A DNA stretch of 64,000 bases from Silurus meridionalis (lineage: Eukaryota; Chordata; Actinopteri; Siluriformes; Siluridae), in contig NC_060890.1 of assembly GCF_014805685.1 (NCBI RefSeq), positions 19,670,500 through 19,734,499 on the forward strand. The letters run 5' to 3'. Positions 1 through 11,667 of the stretch are shown piece by piece. A model generated the notes under the pieces. It worked only from the letters and a program-made list of their open reading frames with translations, ran no database searches and was not told the DNA's origin. The position numbers and the translations under genes are program-made. The first letter of the stretch is position 1. Every line of letters begins with the position of its first letter.

Positions 1-283
1 CCCATGACTCAACAATGATTATATATCAGCTTGTGCTTTTCTTGGACTTGCAGTCTTGACTACTTATTTGATTAAATGCGGTTTTGTCTCATCCTGGCAT
101 TTACAACCTGAACATTGTTCTTCACCAGAAAATATAATGCACATTTTTATTTATTTAAAAATGCAAAAAAGCAATTACAATATGACCTACAGATCTCTTA
201 CAATATTTTTTAGATATTAATGTACATACAGATTAATAAATATAAACAACAATGATAATAATAATAATAATAACAACAACAAA

Positions 284-325
<42 letters not shown>

Positions 326-784
326 TAATGTGTATAAACTTTTCACTTCTCATTTCTCACTTCTTGACCTTTAGCTGCCTGTTGCTTTCTAAATGGCTAT
401 AGATGGAATATGTTTTATGAGATTTTTTTAAAACTAGATAAAAATAAATAATAAAAAAAGAACATATCTATGTGAAAGCCTGGTGGACTTTTTTTTTCTG
501 AGTGACATTTAATGCGATATAGGTTCATTTGAATGTGTACTTATAAATATGTGCTTCTGAAGAAAAAGACTATATTGCTACTGTAGCTCAATCGTAAAAT
601 TAAAATGTTATACTGAAATGCTGAAATGTTCTTAAATAAGCATGGAACAGGGGAAAGTGCTGCAAAATCTAGAATTGTGTTCATTTCTTATTCAGTCAAA
701 TGTGAACTGTTAAAACAAGCTTAGTTTAATCAGTCGTTAAATATGAAATTGCTTTTTCTTTCATCTTTCAGGAAAAAATACAAT
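1..784. other. AT-rich non-coding stretch
   Basis: No coding frame, RNA gene or recognisable transposon is visible. Apart from the AAT microsatellite (listed separately), it holds only A/T-rich sequence with short homopolymer runs. The boundary at 784 is where a Tc1-like element begins. Confidence 0.6.
255..325. repeat. (AAT)n microsatellite
   Basis: Trinucleotide array, interrupted by AAC units near its start (about 272-282) and then regular to 325. Its A-rich border suggests it could have grown from the poly-A tail of a retroposon, but no such element is recognisable upstream. Confidence 0.9.
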
Positions 785-1270
785 CTATTGACAAATGTTT
801 GTGGACACATGACCATAAAATTCATATTTGCTTTTTAAAACGTCCAATTCCATAATTAGTCCTCATTTGCTTTTGTAGTAACCTTCACTTTTCTGGGAAG
901 GGACCCTAACCCTCATTCAGCCACATGGGTGTTAGTAAAGTCAGGTACTGATAAAAAGTGAGGAGGTCTTTGGACCAATTGCCGTTCCAAAGGTGTTTGA
1001 TAGACATGAGTGACCTGCTATAAAGCTCTGACCTTAGGATAATCCACTCCAAACCACGTAAAGCATATCTTTATGGAGCTTGCATTGTGCACAGGGGCAA
1101 TATCCTGGAATAGATTTGGGTCTCCTAGTTGAAGCTAGCAAAAATGTAGTACTATGACATCCAAAGACATCCTATCCAATTGTGTTCCTCCAACTTTGTG
1201 GTAGCAGTTTGCGGACTAACCACATATGGATGGAAAAGTCTGGTGTTCCAATACTTTTGTCCATATAGAG
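785..1270 (-). mobile_element. Tc1-like transposon remnant, minus orientation
   Basis: A decayed copy of a common teleost Tc1-like family. The left end (ATTGACAAATGTTTGTGGACAC) and right end (reverse complement TATGGACAAAAGTATTGG) form the degenerate terminal inverted repeats. Between them, read on the minus strand, are pieces matching the C-terminal catalytic part of Tc1 transposase (the GACCCAAATC... block near 1110 and the DLNP-type block near 1030). Length is about 486 bp, so the 5' half of a full element is missing. No open frame remains. The same family recurs at 24.2, 32.3, 33.5, 41.1 and 47.4 kb. Confidence 0.75.
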
Positions 1271-1978
1271 TATTCTATCTTCAAATGAATGCATTTAAAT
1301 TAAAAAGCGTGGGTTTTTTTTGCTTATTCACTTTCTAACAAATGTCAAATACTGTATTATTAATTAATATGCTGAAATGCATGAAATATGAGGGTGGGGG
1401 TGGTGGGGGTCATAGGTGTGAAAGCGTTGGTCTATTTCATGCCCTAAAAGCATCCGATTCTTAGTAGTGTTATATGATTTGGAGCAGGCTTTAAAAAAAT
1501 TAAGAATTTTTTCTTACTTAATAAAATACATTATATTTTTACATTTTAGATCTTTCAAAATTATTTTGTGCGGATAGGATTTGAAAAAGATTTTTAAGAT
1601 TATTATTATTTCTAAATAAATTCCCAGCTTGAGATTCTGATAGTTGGTTCATTTATCTGATCAAATGTCCTTTGTGATCTTTTGTCTCCTACATTGTCCA
1701 TTATCCCCCATGACCTGTGAATGATCATAATGCAGCTGCTTTATGATCTGGCAGGATGGACATTAAAATTAACTTTCTCCCTGTAAGATTATCAACTCTA
1801 CTTCTTCTTCTGCTAATGGAGCAAATGACTCCTGAGCTAGAATTATAAAGCTGAAGCACTGGTTCCTGATATCTGATATATTAGGTAATGTAAGGTCATT
1901 CTAGTTGTCTACAAACTTTAATATCTACATAACAAAAAGAAAAAGAAATGTATTACTCTTAGCTATTATTCTAATTTA

Positions 1979-1983
<5 letters not shown>
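1271..1983. other. Gap block; 1625-1910 complex, possibly regulatory
   Basis: 1271-1620 is AT-rich with a short G-rich patch at 1392-1410 (three runs of three or more G). From about 1625 to 1910 the composition becomes balanced and non-repetitive, with no frame longer than a few dozen codons. This looks like single-copy, possibly constrained sequence, but nothing more can be said without a comparison. Confidence 0.3.

Positions 1984-2022
<39 letters not shown>
1984..2022. repeat. (TA)n microsatellite
   Basis: Nearly pure TA array of about 39 bp, directly beside the left end of the Tc1-like element at 2030. Tc1 family elements insert at TA, so TA-rich arrays are natural landing sites. Confidence 0.9.
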
Positions 2023-2027
<5 letters not shown>

Positions 2028-2029
2028 CA

Positions 2030-3335
2030 TACAGTATCTCACAAAAGTGAGTACACCCTATGGGAAATGTAAAAGCTGCAAATATTGTGTGTGAGTACCA
2101 TTTTTTTCTAGCACTGCCTTAATCCTCCTGGACATGGAATTCACCAGAGCTGCACAGATTGTTGCTTGGATCCTCTTCCACTCCTCCATAATGACAGCAC
2201 GAAGCTGCTGGATGTTAGACACACAACACTTCTTCACCTTCTGCTTGAGAATGCACCACAGGTGCTTAATAGGGTTCAGGTCTGGAGACATACTTGGCCA
2301 CTCCATTACCTTCACCTTTACCTTCACCTTCAGCAGGGCAGTTTAATATTGGTGGTGTGTTTGGGTCGTTTTAATGTTGGAAACTGCAGTTTGGCCCAGT
2401 TTCTAAAAGGAGGGAATCATTTTCTGCTTCAGAAGGTCATTAGAATCCATGTTTCCCTCAATAAACCACAGCTTTGCAGTACCAGCAGCAGTAATGCAGC
2501 CCCAGACCACGATGCTAAAACCACCATACTTGACTATTGTTCCAGTAATTCATGCTCTAGGACAGGTTGTCTTTAGCAAACTGCAGGCTTTCTTGTGAGC
2601 CAGCTTCAGAAGGGGCATCCTTCTGGGACGATGTCAAGGCAAACTGACTTGTGTCAGTGTGTGGCGTATTGTCTGAGCTCCGGTCTGAGCAACCCCAAGA
2701 GCAATGCTGGCAGCACTCAAGCATCTGTTTTTTGAACCATCTTCAGCACCTGACGCACAGCACGAGGACCTAACTTCTTTGATGGACCCTTGCGAGGTCT
2801 GTTCCTAGTGGAACCCGTTTTGGAAAACCTCTGTATGACTCTGTACACTGTACTGTAACTCAGTTTTAGGGTGATACCGATCTTCTTATAGCCTCAGCAT
2901 ATTTGTGGAGAGTAACATTTCTAAATCTCAAATCCTCAGAGAGTCTTTTCCATGAGGTGCCATGTTGAACATCCAGTGGTCAGTAGGAGAGAATTCTACT
3001 CAAAGCACCAAAATTTAACTGTTTTAATATAGGATACACAAATACGTATGGTCCTGTCAAGCAGACAAAAACATGAACATGATGAATAGGACATGTGGAA
3101 TTGCATGGTTACACGACATATAGCTATTATCTTTTGGGGTGTACTTACTTTTGTTCCCAGCAATTTAGACAATAATGGCTGTATGTTATTTTCAGTGGGC
3201 AGTAAATCTATTCTGCTATACAAGTTGCACATTAATCACTCTAAAATATATTCAAGTTTCATTTCTATAGTATTGTCCCTTCAGAAGATTTACTGAAATA
3301 GCTGCTAAATGTAAGCCGTGTTCTCACTTTTATTA
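2030..3335 (-). mobile_element. Tc1-like DNA transposon, near full length, inactive
   Basis: The left terminus is CAGTATCTCACAAAAGTGAG after a TA. The right end near 3319-3335 carries the degraded partner (TTCTCACTTTTATTA). The 1.3-kb length is typical of a complete Tc1-family element with one transposase gene, here on the minus strand. A second internal copy of the subterminal motif (GTGTACTTACTTTTGTTCCC) sits at 3138-3158. The transposase is broken (see the pseudogene entry). The right end runs into an AT-rich TAGATAGATA tract. Confidence 0.88.
2058..2970 (-). pseudogene. Tc1-like transposase pseudogene with catalytic E to K change
   Basis: Tc1 transposases bind the terminal repeats through an N-terminal paired-like helix-turn-helix domain and cut and paste with a DD34E triad. 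On the minus strand, 2850-2725 encodes the HTH/linker region (residues VYRVIQRFSKTGSTRN are readable). The last 89 codons (2327-2058) are open and contain the SPDLNPI.HLW block. In that block the expected catalytic Glu is Lys (codon AAG at 2267-2265), a single transition. Frame changes separate the HTH and C-terminal parts, so the gene is dead. The family assignment is secure from these motifs. The exact start codon cannot be placed. Confidence 0.85.
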
Positions 3336-4158
3336 TATATAAGATAGATATTATATTATATATAAGATAGATAGATCATCTTTAAGCCAATGTATTTCCT
3401 ATTAAAATAATCCTTAGGGGAAAGTTGATAGACTGTTTTTTTTTTAAAGAATGTAATACTTTTTATGTTGAAGTTTTTGTTTTCTTAAGTATAACGGACT
3501 TTAATATGAACAACATAAGCCAGCATAGTTCAGCAATGAAGAAATTCAGAGCTCGGATTTATATTGTATAACTACAATTGTGGTATAAAGTTACAAATTA
3601 AAAACATTTATTTTATTATTTGAGGATGCTAAAAGGACTCTTGTTTGTGATTGCTAAATTTGGAAAGTTGCTGAAATCGTAATAGTGTGACATTAAGAAA
3701 AGTAAGTATCCACATCTTATCAAGAATGTTTACCCGTTGAAACAAATCTAATGTTAGGATTATGTTTGTTTCTAAACACAGTTTAAGTCGCATTTCAATT
3801 TTTCTAAAGTTTTCGAAATCTTATTACAGTTTTAACTGCAATATAAATTATTGACAATGTCATAGTCATTGTCTCCTAATCAACTGAACCAGTTCAGTAG
3901 AGCTGATGACTAAACAGTGTAACCAAATTACCAATCAGAACTACCTCTTTACTGACATCAGCTTCTCTTTCACCTCAGTCACATTCCACATTAAAGTGAC
4001 TCCTACTTAATCAGTCTGTTTGTGTCTAAAAGCAACTAGTTAGAAATGTTAGCAATAAATTTGGATACAGTATCTGTTTAAGTTAAAGTTTCACCTTACA
4101 CTGAGGTGGAATGTAAGACTAATATTTTGAGTATACCTGTTGATACCTTGCACACACA
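3336..4158. other. Non-coding gap, nothing recognised
   Basis: AT-rich sequence. 3336-3376 contains two imperfect TATATAAGATAGATA repeats. Around 3850-4020 the sequence is more balanced and lacks repeats, but no frame, RNA or transposon is recognisable. Confidence 0.4.
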
Positions 4159-4645
4159 TACCGTATATAAACCGCACCCAATGAATTTGACAAAGATTTT
4201 TATTTTGAACATAAATAAGCCGCACCTGTCTATAAGCCGTCTACACTGAAACTAATAAACTTTACACATGCTTTAATGAAAGACAGTGTCTGTTACACGG
4301 TGTAACGGGTGAAATATGTTGTTGCTCCTTTAAGAGCAGAGCGGCATTTTGGGAATAGGCTGCCGACGCATTTTTCCGGTATTACTGCATGTGTGCAAGA
4401 CCGAGGAATATGTCCTTATTATTTTTTGATGCTGATTTCTATGTTTCTTTGACTAACCCGTAACGCTGTTGCCAAGAAAAATAAAAAAGCACGAGTTTTG
4501 GAAACCTGTCTGTGCTTATATGATTTCTGTTGCAACTGGAGTTAGCACGCTATCCCATGACCCAGACTCAGCCGCTTCGTTGTTTAAGCCGCGGGGTTCA
4601 AAACGTAGGAAAAAAGTAGCGGCTTATAGTCTGAAAAATATGGTA
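4159..4645. mobile_element. Non-autonomous DNA transposon (MITE) with ACCGTAT-type ends
   Basis: The left end reads TACCGTATATAAACCGCACC. The right end in reverse complement reads TACCATATTTTTCAGACTAT followed by AAGCCGC. The two are inverted repeats if about 11 bases are missing from the left copy. Internal sequence repeats the words 'ataagccgc' and 'cggcttat' in both orientations, typical of a palindromic MITE. It resembles a teleost repeat whose ends read as 'accgtatttttcggactataagccgc'; the superfamily is not certain. The 61-codon frame inside (4469-4654) has no transposase character. Confidence 0.65.
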
Positions 4646-5059
4646 CATATGTAAAGTACCACACACAATCCCTTTTACAAATGTAAATAACAACATGGAC
4701 TACAAACCAGTCTATGTCAGCAGGACTTTTATATGCATGTCTTTCATGTTTCTGCTGCACACTGTACACTTTATATATGCACATATGACTTTGTTCATTC
4801 ATTTGTTATTTTGTCACGTTATTTTGTGAATTTGTCATTTATGTTTGTATTGCATTTTGATGCACTGATTTGAACATTAGAAAAATGGCTCTCTAAATAT
4901 GGTTCTGAAATTGGGTCCATCAGAGCCAGCAAGGCATTCTGGACTCAAAATCAGCATCAACTCAGAATCAGAATCACTGACTTCCGTTTTAATATAATTC
5001 TGTCCATGAATATGTATTACATTATTCCCAATAGTCTGTTCTCTTAATTACATTGTGTT

Positions 5060-5338
5060 TCTTTGAAAAAGCTGTGCAGCTGAGTGTCTGTTTATGTTTC
5101 TATAATATTAGATTTCAGCCATCACATTTGTCTTCACTGTTTGCACAGAATGCAATTTATGTGGCTATATAACAACTTACTTTAGTCCTTAGCTCTGTTT
5201 TCTGTTTGTGGCTCTTTATTGTGTGGTGTGATGTAGTGCTATATTGTCTTATGTAGCACCAGGGTTCTTCTCTCATTTTACTGTGTACTGCATCAGCTGT
5301 GTATGAAATGACAATAAAAGATTCTTGACTTAACATCA
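5060..5338 (+). mobile_element. Possible LINE 3' end
   Basis: The segment ends in GAAATGACAATAAAAGATTCTTGACTT, a form seen at the 3' termini of teleost CR1/L2-group retrotransposons (a polyadenylation-like AATAAA plus a short terminal repeat unit). The preceding 60 bases (ACTGTGTACTGCATCAGCTG) also fit such a tail. The upstream limit is unclear. No reverse transcriptase frame is present, so this would be a strongly 5'-truncated copy. Confidence 0.45.
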
Positions 5339-7180
5339 CGTGCTGCCAGACTCAAATAAATCTGCCTCAAGCCTTCAGAATGAACACTGTGATCACCTTA
5401 TTTCTTTCAATCCATGTTTTTTTAAAGATGTGGCCTTAACAATCAGATTTTGAGTTGGTATATAGCAGGCATACAATAATGTCAACAGTTTCACGCCCTT
5501 TGATTGGATAGTCAAAGAGCGCACTACTCAGAGCTCCCAAACACACTGTAGCAATCTGCACAAGCTCAAATATATATCTGTGTGGCTTTGAAGGCTGGTT
5601 TTTCATTCCACAATGGCTGATGGAGGAGAAGAAACTGAATTGCTTTTGGATTTACTTACAAGGCCATTTTCATGATGGACTTTTGACGTTGTGACGTTGT
5701 TATTTGGTTTCTTGCTTTAGTAAATTCATTCAGTCTCACTGCATGAGGTACCTGTCTGTGATGCAGCGCTCCATTATACATTCGTTTCTCTACAATATTG
5801 ATGGTTTCTATAGCCGTGGCTAATGATGGTATTAAGAGATGGATTGATTCAAGTTTTTTTTATTATGAACACTAAGCATTGTTTAAAAACTGACAGGAAA
5901 GCAAATCATATTGATCAATCTTTGTAATACTTACAATCTACACTAGACACAAGACTCTTTCTGACATTGTTTTTCATGTTTTTATTTGATCTCACCAAGC
6001 TTTACTAGAAAAAATAAAAAAAAAACAAAGGCCCTAAATGATTAATATCTACTTATTACTGTATCATAGTAGAAAGTTATAGTACATGAGAGAACAACAA
6101 AGAACATTTTTTGTATTTTATTCTTTTTAAACCACTACATTAAACTAGGTGTGATACCCAGTATGTGCTGCTTCAGTATTTTATTATGCAATGATTTGCT
6201 GTTGAGGTTAGTTTCTTAAACTAGCTGGAACAGTGAAAATATGGCTGGAGTACACACAATTTTGCAGGATTTTGCCTTTTTCTATGAGCACTGTGCCAAA
6301 AAACATTTATACAGTCCACATACACACACACTGCATGCAATAAAATGTGTGAAAAGAGTTATGGAAGCAAGGCTTTGTCATTGATATCCTTATATTTTTG
6401 CAGTAGCACCGTCCACCCGTTGTTTATGCTGTCAGGCAGTGTGTAATTGGACACACCTACACAATTCAGATTTTTTTTTTATAGTATTAGTTAAATAGAT
6501 TTAATTATTAAATTGTTTTCTCAGGGCTTTTCTTTGACATGTATAGCTTTCCATACAAATTAAGCATTTGAAATGAATAAACCAGAGATACTGGGAAGAG
6601 TAGTCACTAAAGATTATTATATTTGACCTGAACAGGTTATAAAAGCTTACTGAGTATCGTAAGAGTGATTATTTTAAGCTTCATAAACTATAAGGGACAA
6701 ATCATACGTACAAAGAAGGGCGGTTCAACAACAATAATTGTGGTTTGTGCAAACACTGTATGTTGAGAAGGAAAATGTTTGATTTTAGGAAACTTTTAGA
6801 TTTTTTTTGCCACCCACTGTTGACTTTCAGTCCCTGAGCACTCTTTGTTCCCTGGTCCATAACAGCAGACAGACCCTCAATGAGTTCCCTCGGTAAGTCT
6901 AATTTCTAACAGGCGTCATAACACAGAGCGAAAATGTTAAAGCTTTATGAAGGAAGGTGTGGCGTTGTTTTTACTAGTCAGGAAATCATAAAGAATGGCA
7001 ATACCCTTGAACACATCAGCACTCATTGTTTGTGTTTGTACGTACATCCCTGTTTCCTCAGCAATCCACTCCTACTATGTACAATAACCATGCAGGAGCG
7101 GCGTCTGATCTCATTCCCCTTTTCATGTAAAGCGCTCTTCTCCTCTCTTATTGCTTTTGTTTCTCATTAATTTCTTCAAT
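5339..7180. other. Non-coding gap with one short transposase-like frame
   Basis: Mostly AT-rich and featureless. At 5613-5675 a 20-codon frame starts MADGGEETELLLDLLTRPFS and then stops. Its LLxDLLxRPFS pattern resembles the N-terminus of ZMYM1-like proteins derived from hAT transposases, so a hAT remnant around 5480-5680 is possible. This rests on memory of that family and is weak. The rest of the stretch shows no feature. Confidence 0.3.
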
Positions 7181-9329
7181 TACACCGCTGTGTTTCACAA
7201 CAAATATATTGGCATCTGTCACCTCTTGTTACATGTTGTGTATTAGCTAGCTTTCGCACGTCTGAGCAGAAAGAACGCTGGATACGGGTCTCCGTGGTAG
7301 ATGGAGATGTGGTTAATAAATATTATTTGCTGCTATTTTTTTTGTTTTGTGTGTCGGTCCCTGGTTTCCTTGATTGTTTTTTTTTTTACAGTTGGATTGG
7401 GAATATTGATTTCTTTGTTTTTTTTTTCTGCGACTACAATAATTGTGTACAAGTGTCGACAGGGAAGCCGTGCGCCAGCGTCCTATCAGCTGTGACGCAG
7501 TAATTAGTTGTAGTAGATTAGGCACAGATTCAGACGGAAAGATTAGCATTTAAAGAGGAAAAAAGTTTGAGAGTCGAAATGAAGACTAATAGAGAAGTTA
7601 ATCAGGAAGTAACTTACTTCATTGTCCTGATTACAGCATCGGGTGAGTATGACATTACATTCGATTACATGCTTAATTGGCATTTTAGCCGATTATTATT
7701 ATTCCTGGTGCTGCTTTGTACATCATTTTACAAGGTCTGTATTTTTATTCCCCACAGTGTGAAGCAAGACAAGGCCATAGGTTACACCTGCAAATCTTTT
7801 GAACTGATTCACATCATCCTTCCCATTATCCCATATCAGGGAATAACTGAACGTGTCCTGTCTTTCTTTTTCAGCTCCGCGATGCGCATGTAGAATTTAA
7901 AATGCAAGATTGAACCCAGAGACCTTTTTCTTTCAAATTGTTCCCCTCGCTTTTCCACCCGCAGGATTGACAGAGGAAGTATTTTAAAGTTCCATATGTC
8001 TGCGAAGGATGTGTACTTCCTGGCTTTTGATATAAAATGGCCCTTAGGATTCGGAGGAAGTGACCACACACATTTTACACACACATTTCTTTGAAATAAC
8101 CATTGTCTGTCTTGGAAAGCAACCAATAGTAAAAACGTTTCTGTTTTGTTATCGTAAATAGACAACGAGCCATTTCTTTCGCTAAGAGGAAAGAAAGACA
8201 TGAGTAATTCCTAATTAAAAAAAGTCTAATCTGAACCATCAAAAGGAAGATTTGGTTTTACAGTTGAAGCATATTGCTAGGTAGATATCACAGAAATGAA
8301 TTCTGATAGAAGACAAGAGTGAAGAAATGGTACGGATCTTCTGTTCACCAGGAGAAACTGTATGCTCAGCAAAACTCCGTACAGACAGCATCAGATTTTT
8401 TTTAAATGTCTCCTTTTAATATAACGACGTTATTCAGTAGCACACCATTCGCTGCCGCTGACATTTTCTTTGAAGTCATAAAAGACTGGCACAGTCATAA
8501 AAGAGCTGATGGTGACTATTTTCACCATGCCCCATGAATTATACCTCTTATTTAAGATCTTGTGTTAAATTGTGTCACTTTTTTTTTCTCCTGAACTAAT
8601 CAATTTTCATGATAAAAGTCACATAAAATACAGAGAAACATTGCTTTCCTGTCACTGAGAGCCAGTCACAGGAGAGAGACCGTACTACTTTCCTGCTCTG
8701 GCGTATCCCGTATAAGTCCACAGGAAAATAAAATCCATGATATGTTTGACTTGGCATCATCTCGAGTAGTTGTACTCACAGGAAAGGACAAAGTTACATT
8801 GTTGCCTTGACCGATCTTAAACGGCATTAAATGTCCGAGATTTGACTTGTGTTCAACATAAAAAACAAGCCATTTATACCAGAGAAAATGGGATTTGTCT
8901 GACATAATGAAAGCATAAAGTGCTGTAGGATGTTCTGCTACTCTAAAATAATTTTTTTTATTATTTATCTTTAGGATTTCTCCACTCTCCACAGTTTTAA
9001 ATGATTTGCAAAACAACAGAGGTTGCAAAAATGCACAGCATCTACTATACTATATGCATGTATGTGTATGTGTAAAAGCAAATAATATTTAATCTTGTTT
9101 TCATTCAATCAACCTTTTTGTATTATTTTTTGCATCCTAATGTTTGTAATCATGTCTTTCGCTGTCTAAGGTACTACTATGTGGTTCTGAAACAAGGGTC
9201 AACCTTGTAATTTAGTCCTATTCACATAAGTATTTAATTTAAATAAGAAGCACATTGTCAAGATGTGGAGACCTGAAACCTGCGGAATAAAGCAAATTTG
9301 AAATACAGCTCGGCTTAAATAAGTCTGTA
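7181..9329. other. Complex single-copy block, possible regulatory DNA
   Basis: Sequence of balanced composition with few repeats. Overlapping open frames on both strands (7294-7893 plus, 7836-8201 minus, 8666-9028 minus) have no recognisable domain, and each is poor in codon-like structure. Sub-blocks 7420-7560, 7620-7830 and 8430-8540 look least like drifting AT-rich sequence and contain ATTAG/TTAATTGG-type words. This is a candidate conserved non-coding region only. Confidence 0.3.
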
Positions 9330-9944
9330 CTGGTAAAAGTTATGACGTCGTCTGATATGATCAACCATGAAGTACATTACAAAGGTAATGTGACTGTGTG
9401 AAACTGTTCCTGAGCAGAGTGTATATTTTCATTATCAAAAACACTGAGCCATTTATCTTGAAAAGTCGGAATAATCATTAATGGGCCGAAATTTACGATG
9501 CCGGATTCTCCGACTAATGTGAAAGACTCCAGGTGTTACTAATGGCCCTGTGGAAATGTGCTGGGGTTCGGCGCAGTGACTAAATCGAAGGTAATAGTGG
9601 CTCACTTAATCTGCTCAGATGAAGAGCAATTTACCTGACGCACTGATTGGATTCTGTACGAAGTGCTTAATGGTGGACTTAAGGAAGCAGAGTTGAAATG
9701 GCAATGAATGGGGTGACTTAAAAGTCATCTGTTTGGATTCAGAAGGGCATGAAAGGTACTTTTTTTTACTTATTTCAAATGGTACTCAGGGTTCAAGGAC
9801 TCGACATGTGGTATTTCTGAAATATTTAAACAATTTAGGTCTTTGAGCTGCTGATCAGAAGGAAATTATTTTAAATGCCAACACTGCATTCGAGTCAGAG
9901 ACAGATCCCCAGATGTGTATCTAAAAATGTGTGTCTGTATTGGA
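9330..9944. other. Candidate conserved non-coding element
   Basis: About 9420-9700 is complex, free of repeats and has an ordinary GC level in an AT-rich neighbourhood, with words such as AATCATTAATGGGCC and GCTTAATGGTGG. No frame or RNA is visible. The appearance fits a developmental enhancer, but conservation is untested. Confidence 0.33.
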
Positions 9945-10104
9945 TCAAAGTCATTGTCAGATAATTAAACGTTTTAGCTAAATGTAATAGGTAAAAGGAT
10001 AATTGCTGCATGGATGATTGTTTCACCTGGCAACAAGTTATTTAAACCTAACTGTGAGTAGCGTCTCATTTCTTAAACAACCATGTTGGAAGACACGTCC
10101 TGTT

Positions 10105-10819
10105 AAAAACTTGTATCTATTTCAGAAGGGTCAAATTATTGGCATTCATCAGGCGAAGAAAACATCTAAGGAGATTGCTGAAACTACTAAAATTGGGTTA
10201 ATAATTGTCCAACGCATTATCAAAAACTGGAAAGACAGTTGAGAACCATCATCTTCGAGGAAGAAATCTTGAATGAACGTAATCGGCGATCACTTAAAAG
10301 TTTGGTGAAATCAAATCGTAAAAAAACAACAGTAGAACTCATGGCTATGTTTAATAGTGTAGGACTTTACAGGACTAAACAGCTGTGTAGCCTTAAGGAA
10401 ACCACTTATCAGTGAGGCTAATCAGAAAAAAAGGCTTCAATTTGCTAGAGAGCGTAAAGGTTGGACTCTGGAGCAATGGAAGAAGGGCATGTGGTCTGAT
10501 GAGTCCAGATTTACCCTGTTCCAGAGTGATGGGCACATCAGGGTAAGAAGAGAGGCAGATAAACTGATGCACCCAACAAGCCTGTGGAGGCAGAGCTATG
10601 ATCTGCGGTTGCTGGAGTTGGTCGGGTCTCGGTTCAGCAACGTTATGTGCCAGAAGAATGAGGTCAGCTCACTACCTGAATATACTGAATACCAGGTTAT
10701 TCCATCAATTGATTTTTTTCTTCCCTGATGACTCATTGGGCTCAAATTGTCAAAAAGAGTGGTGCCGGAAGCATGAGACATCATTTTTACACTTAACCCT
10801 ATTGAGAATCTTTCCTGCA
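10105..10819 (+). pseudogene. Tc1-like transposase pseudogene
   Basis: The HTH region is readable at 10121-10240 (QKGQIIGIHQAKKTSKEIAE, then TTKIGLIIVQRIIKNWKDS) followed by a stop. The core begins at about 10465 with WTLEQWKKGMWSDESRFTLF, which holds the first catalytic Asp in SDESRF, and continues in another frame to about 10735. The segment that should hold the second catalytic Asp (the D-N/D-A/P-H motif) is deleted after LPDDS near 10735. The NPIEN block with the catalytic Glu survives at about 10795-10816, but out of frame. Several frameshifts and a deletion make it inactive. Downstream coding sequence is replaced by the L2 insertion. Confidence 0.85.
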
Positions 10820-11667
10820 TCATTAATAGACAAGCTACAGTTAGTCCAGAATGCAGCAGCTAGAGTTCTCACAAGGTCGAGAAAATATGACCATATAACC
10901 CCAATCTTATCATCCCTACACTGGCTACCTGTTAAGTTTCAAATTGACTACAAACTGTTGCTACTGTTCTTACCTACAAAGATCTAAATGGTTTAGCTCC
11001 CATGTATCTATGCAGTCTTCTAACACACTACAATCCGTCATGCTTTTTGAGATCTCAAAGCTCTGGATTTCTAGGTTCCTGAGGTTATGCCAGCTCCAGT
11101 CACGTCCCACCTCATGAAGATTGTGGACCTTCAAAGAAGTAGATGCCGAGCCCGCAAACATCTCGAACCATCTAGAAATGTACCAGCACCATTTGGATTC
11201 CATCTCATGTAGAGTTTGGATAGTGGACCTCTTTAAGTGTTTAAAGGCTCTGGCATGGAGAAGCTGGTGTTGGATCTATGATGATCACAAATGTTGAGCT
11301 ATTTTATGAGCTGCTGAGTATCTCCTGGTTCCATAACATCGACTGACTGTATACGACTGTGGAAAGGACATTATTCATAATCTTACATTCCAGTGCTCAT
11401 GTCTGTTCTCACTCTCCGGTGTTTTGTATTGTTTTAAGATTTATAATCACACTCTTGATATTACCCAAATGAGGATGGGTTCCCCTTTTGAGTCTGGTTC
11501 CTCTTGAGGTTTTTTCCTCATGTCATCTAGGGGAGTTTTTCCTTGGCACAGTCACCCAGGCTGCTCATCAGAAATAAATACACATCATTCACCTTAATTC
11601 TTAAACTCCGTAAAGCTGCTTTGAGACAATTTCCATTGTGAAAAGCGCTATAGAAATCAACTTGACT
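10820..11667 (+). mobile_element. L2-type LINE, 5'-truncated, with ORF2 end and 3' UTR
   Basis: This L2 (CR1 superfamily) retrotransposon keeps only the last part of its reverse-transcriptase ORF and the 3' UTR. About 10838-10975 reads LQLVQNAAARVLTRSRKYDH then ITPILSSLHWLPVKFQIDYK, the conserved post-RT region of L2 ORF2. A frameshift follows and the next block (NGLAPMYLCSLL) is readable at 10986-11022. The 3' UTR contains the CCCAAATGAGGATGGGTTCC block (11465) and ends with GCTTTGAGACAATTTCCATT then AAAGCGCTATAGAAATCAAC at 11622-11661. The first half of the element is absent, as expected from 5' truncation during reverse transcription. Confidence 0.85.

Noticed and set aside
1392..1410. Possible G-quadruplex
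   Set aside because: Only three runs of three or more G plus one GG; too weak to list as a feature.
4469..4654. 61-codon plus frame in the MITE
   Set aside because: It lies wholly in MITE sequence and ends in its terminal repeat; no transposase motif.
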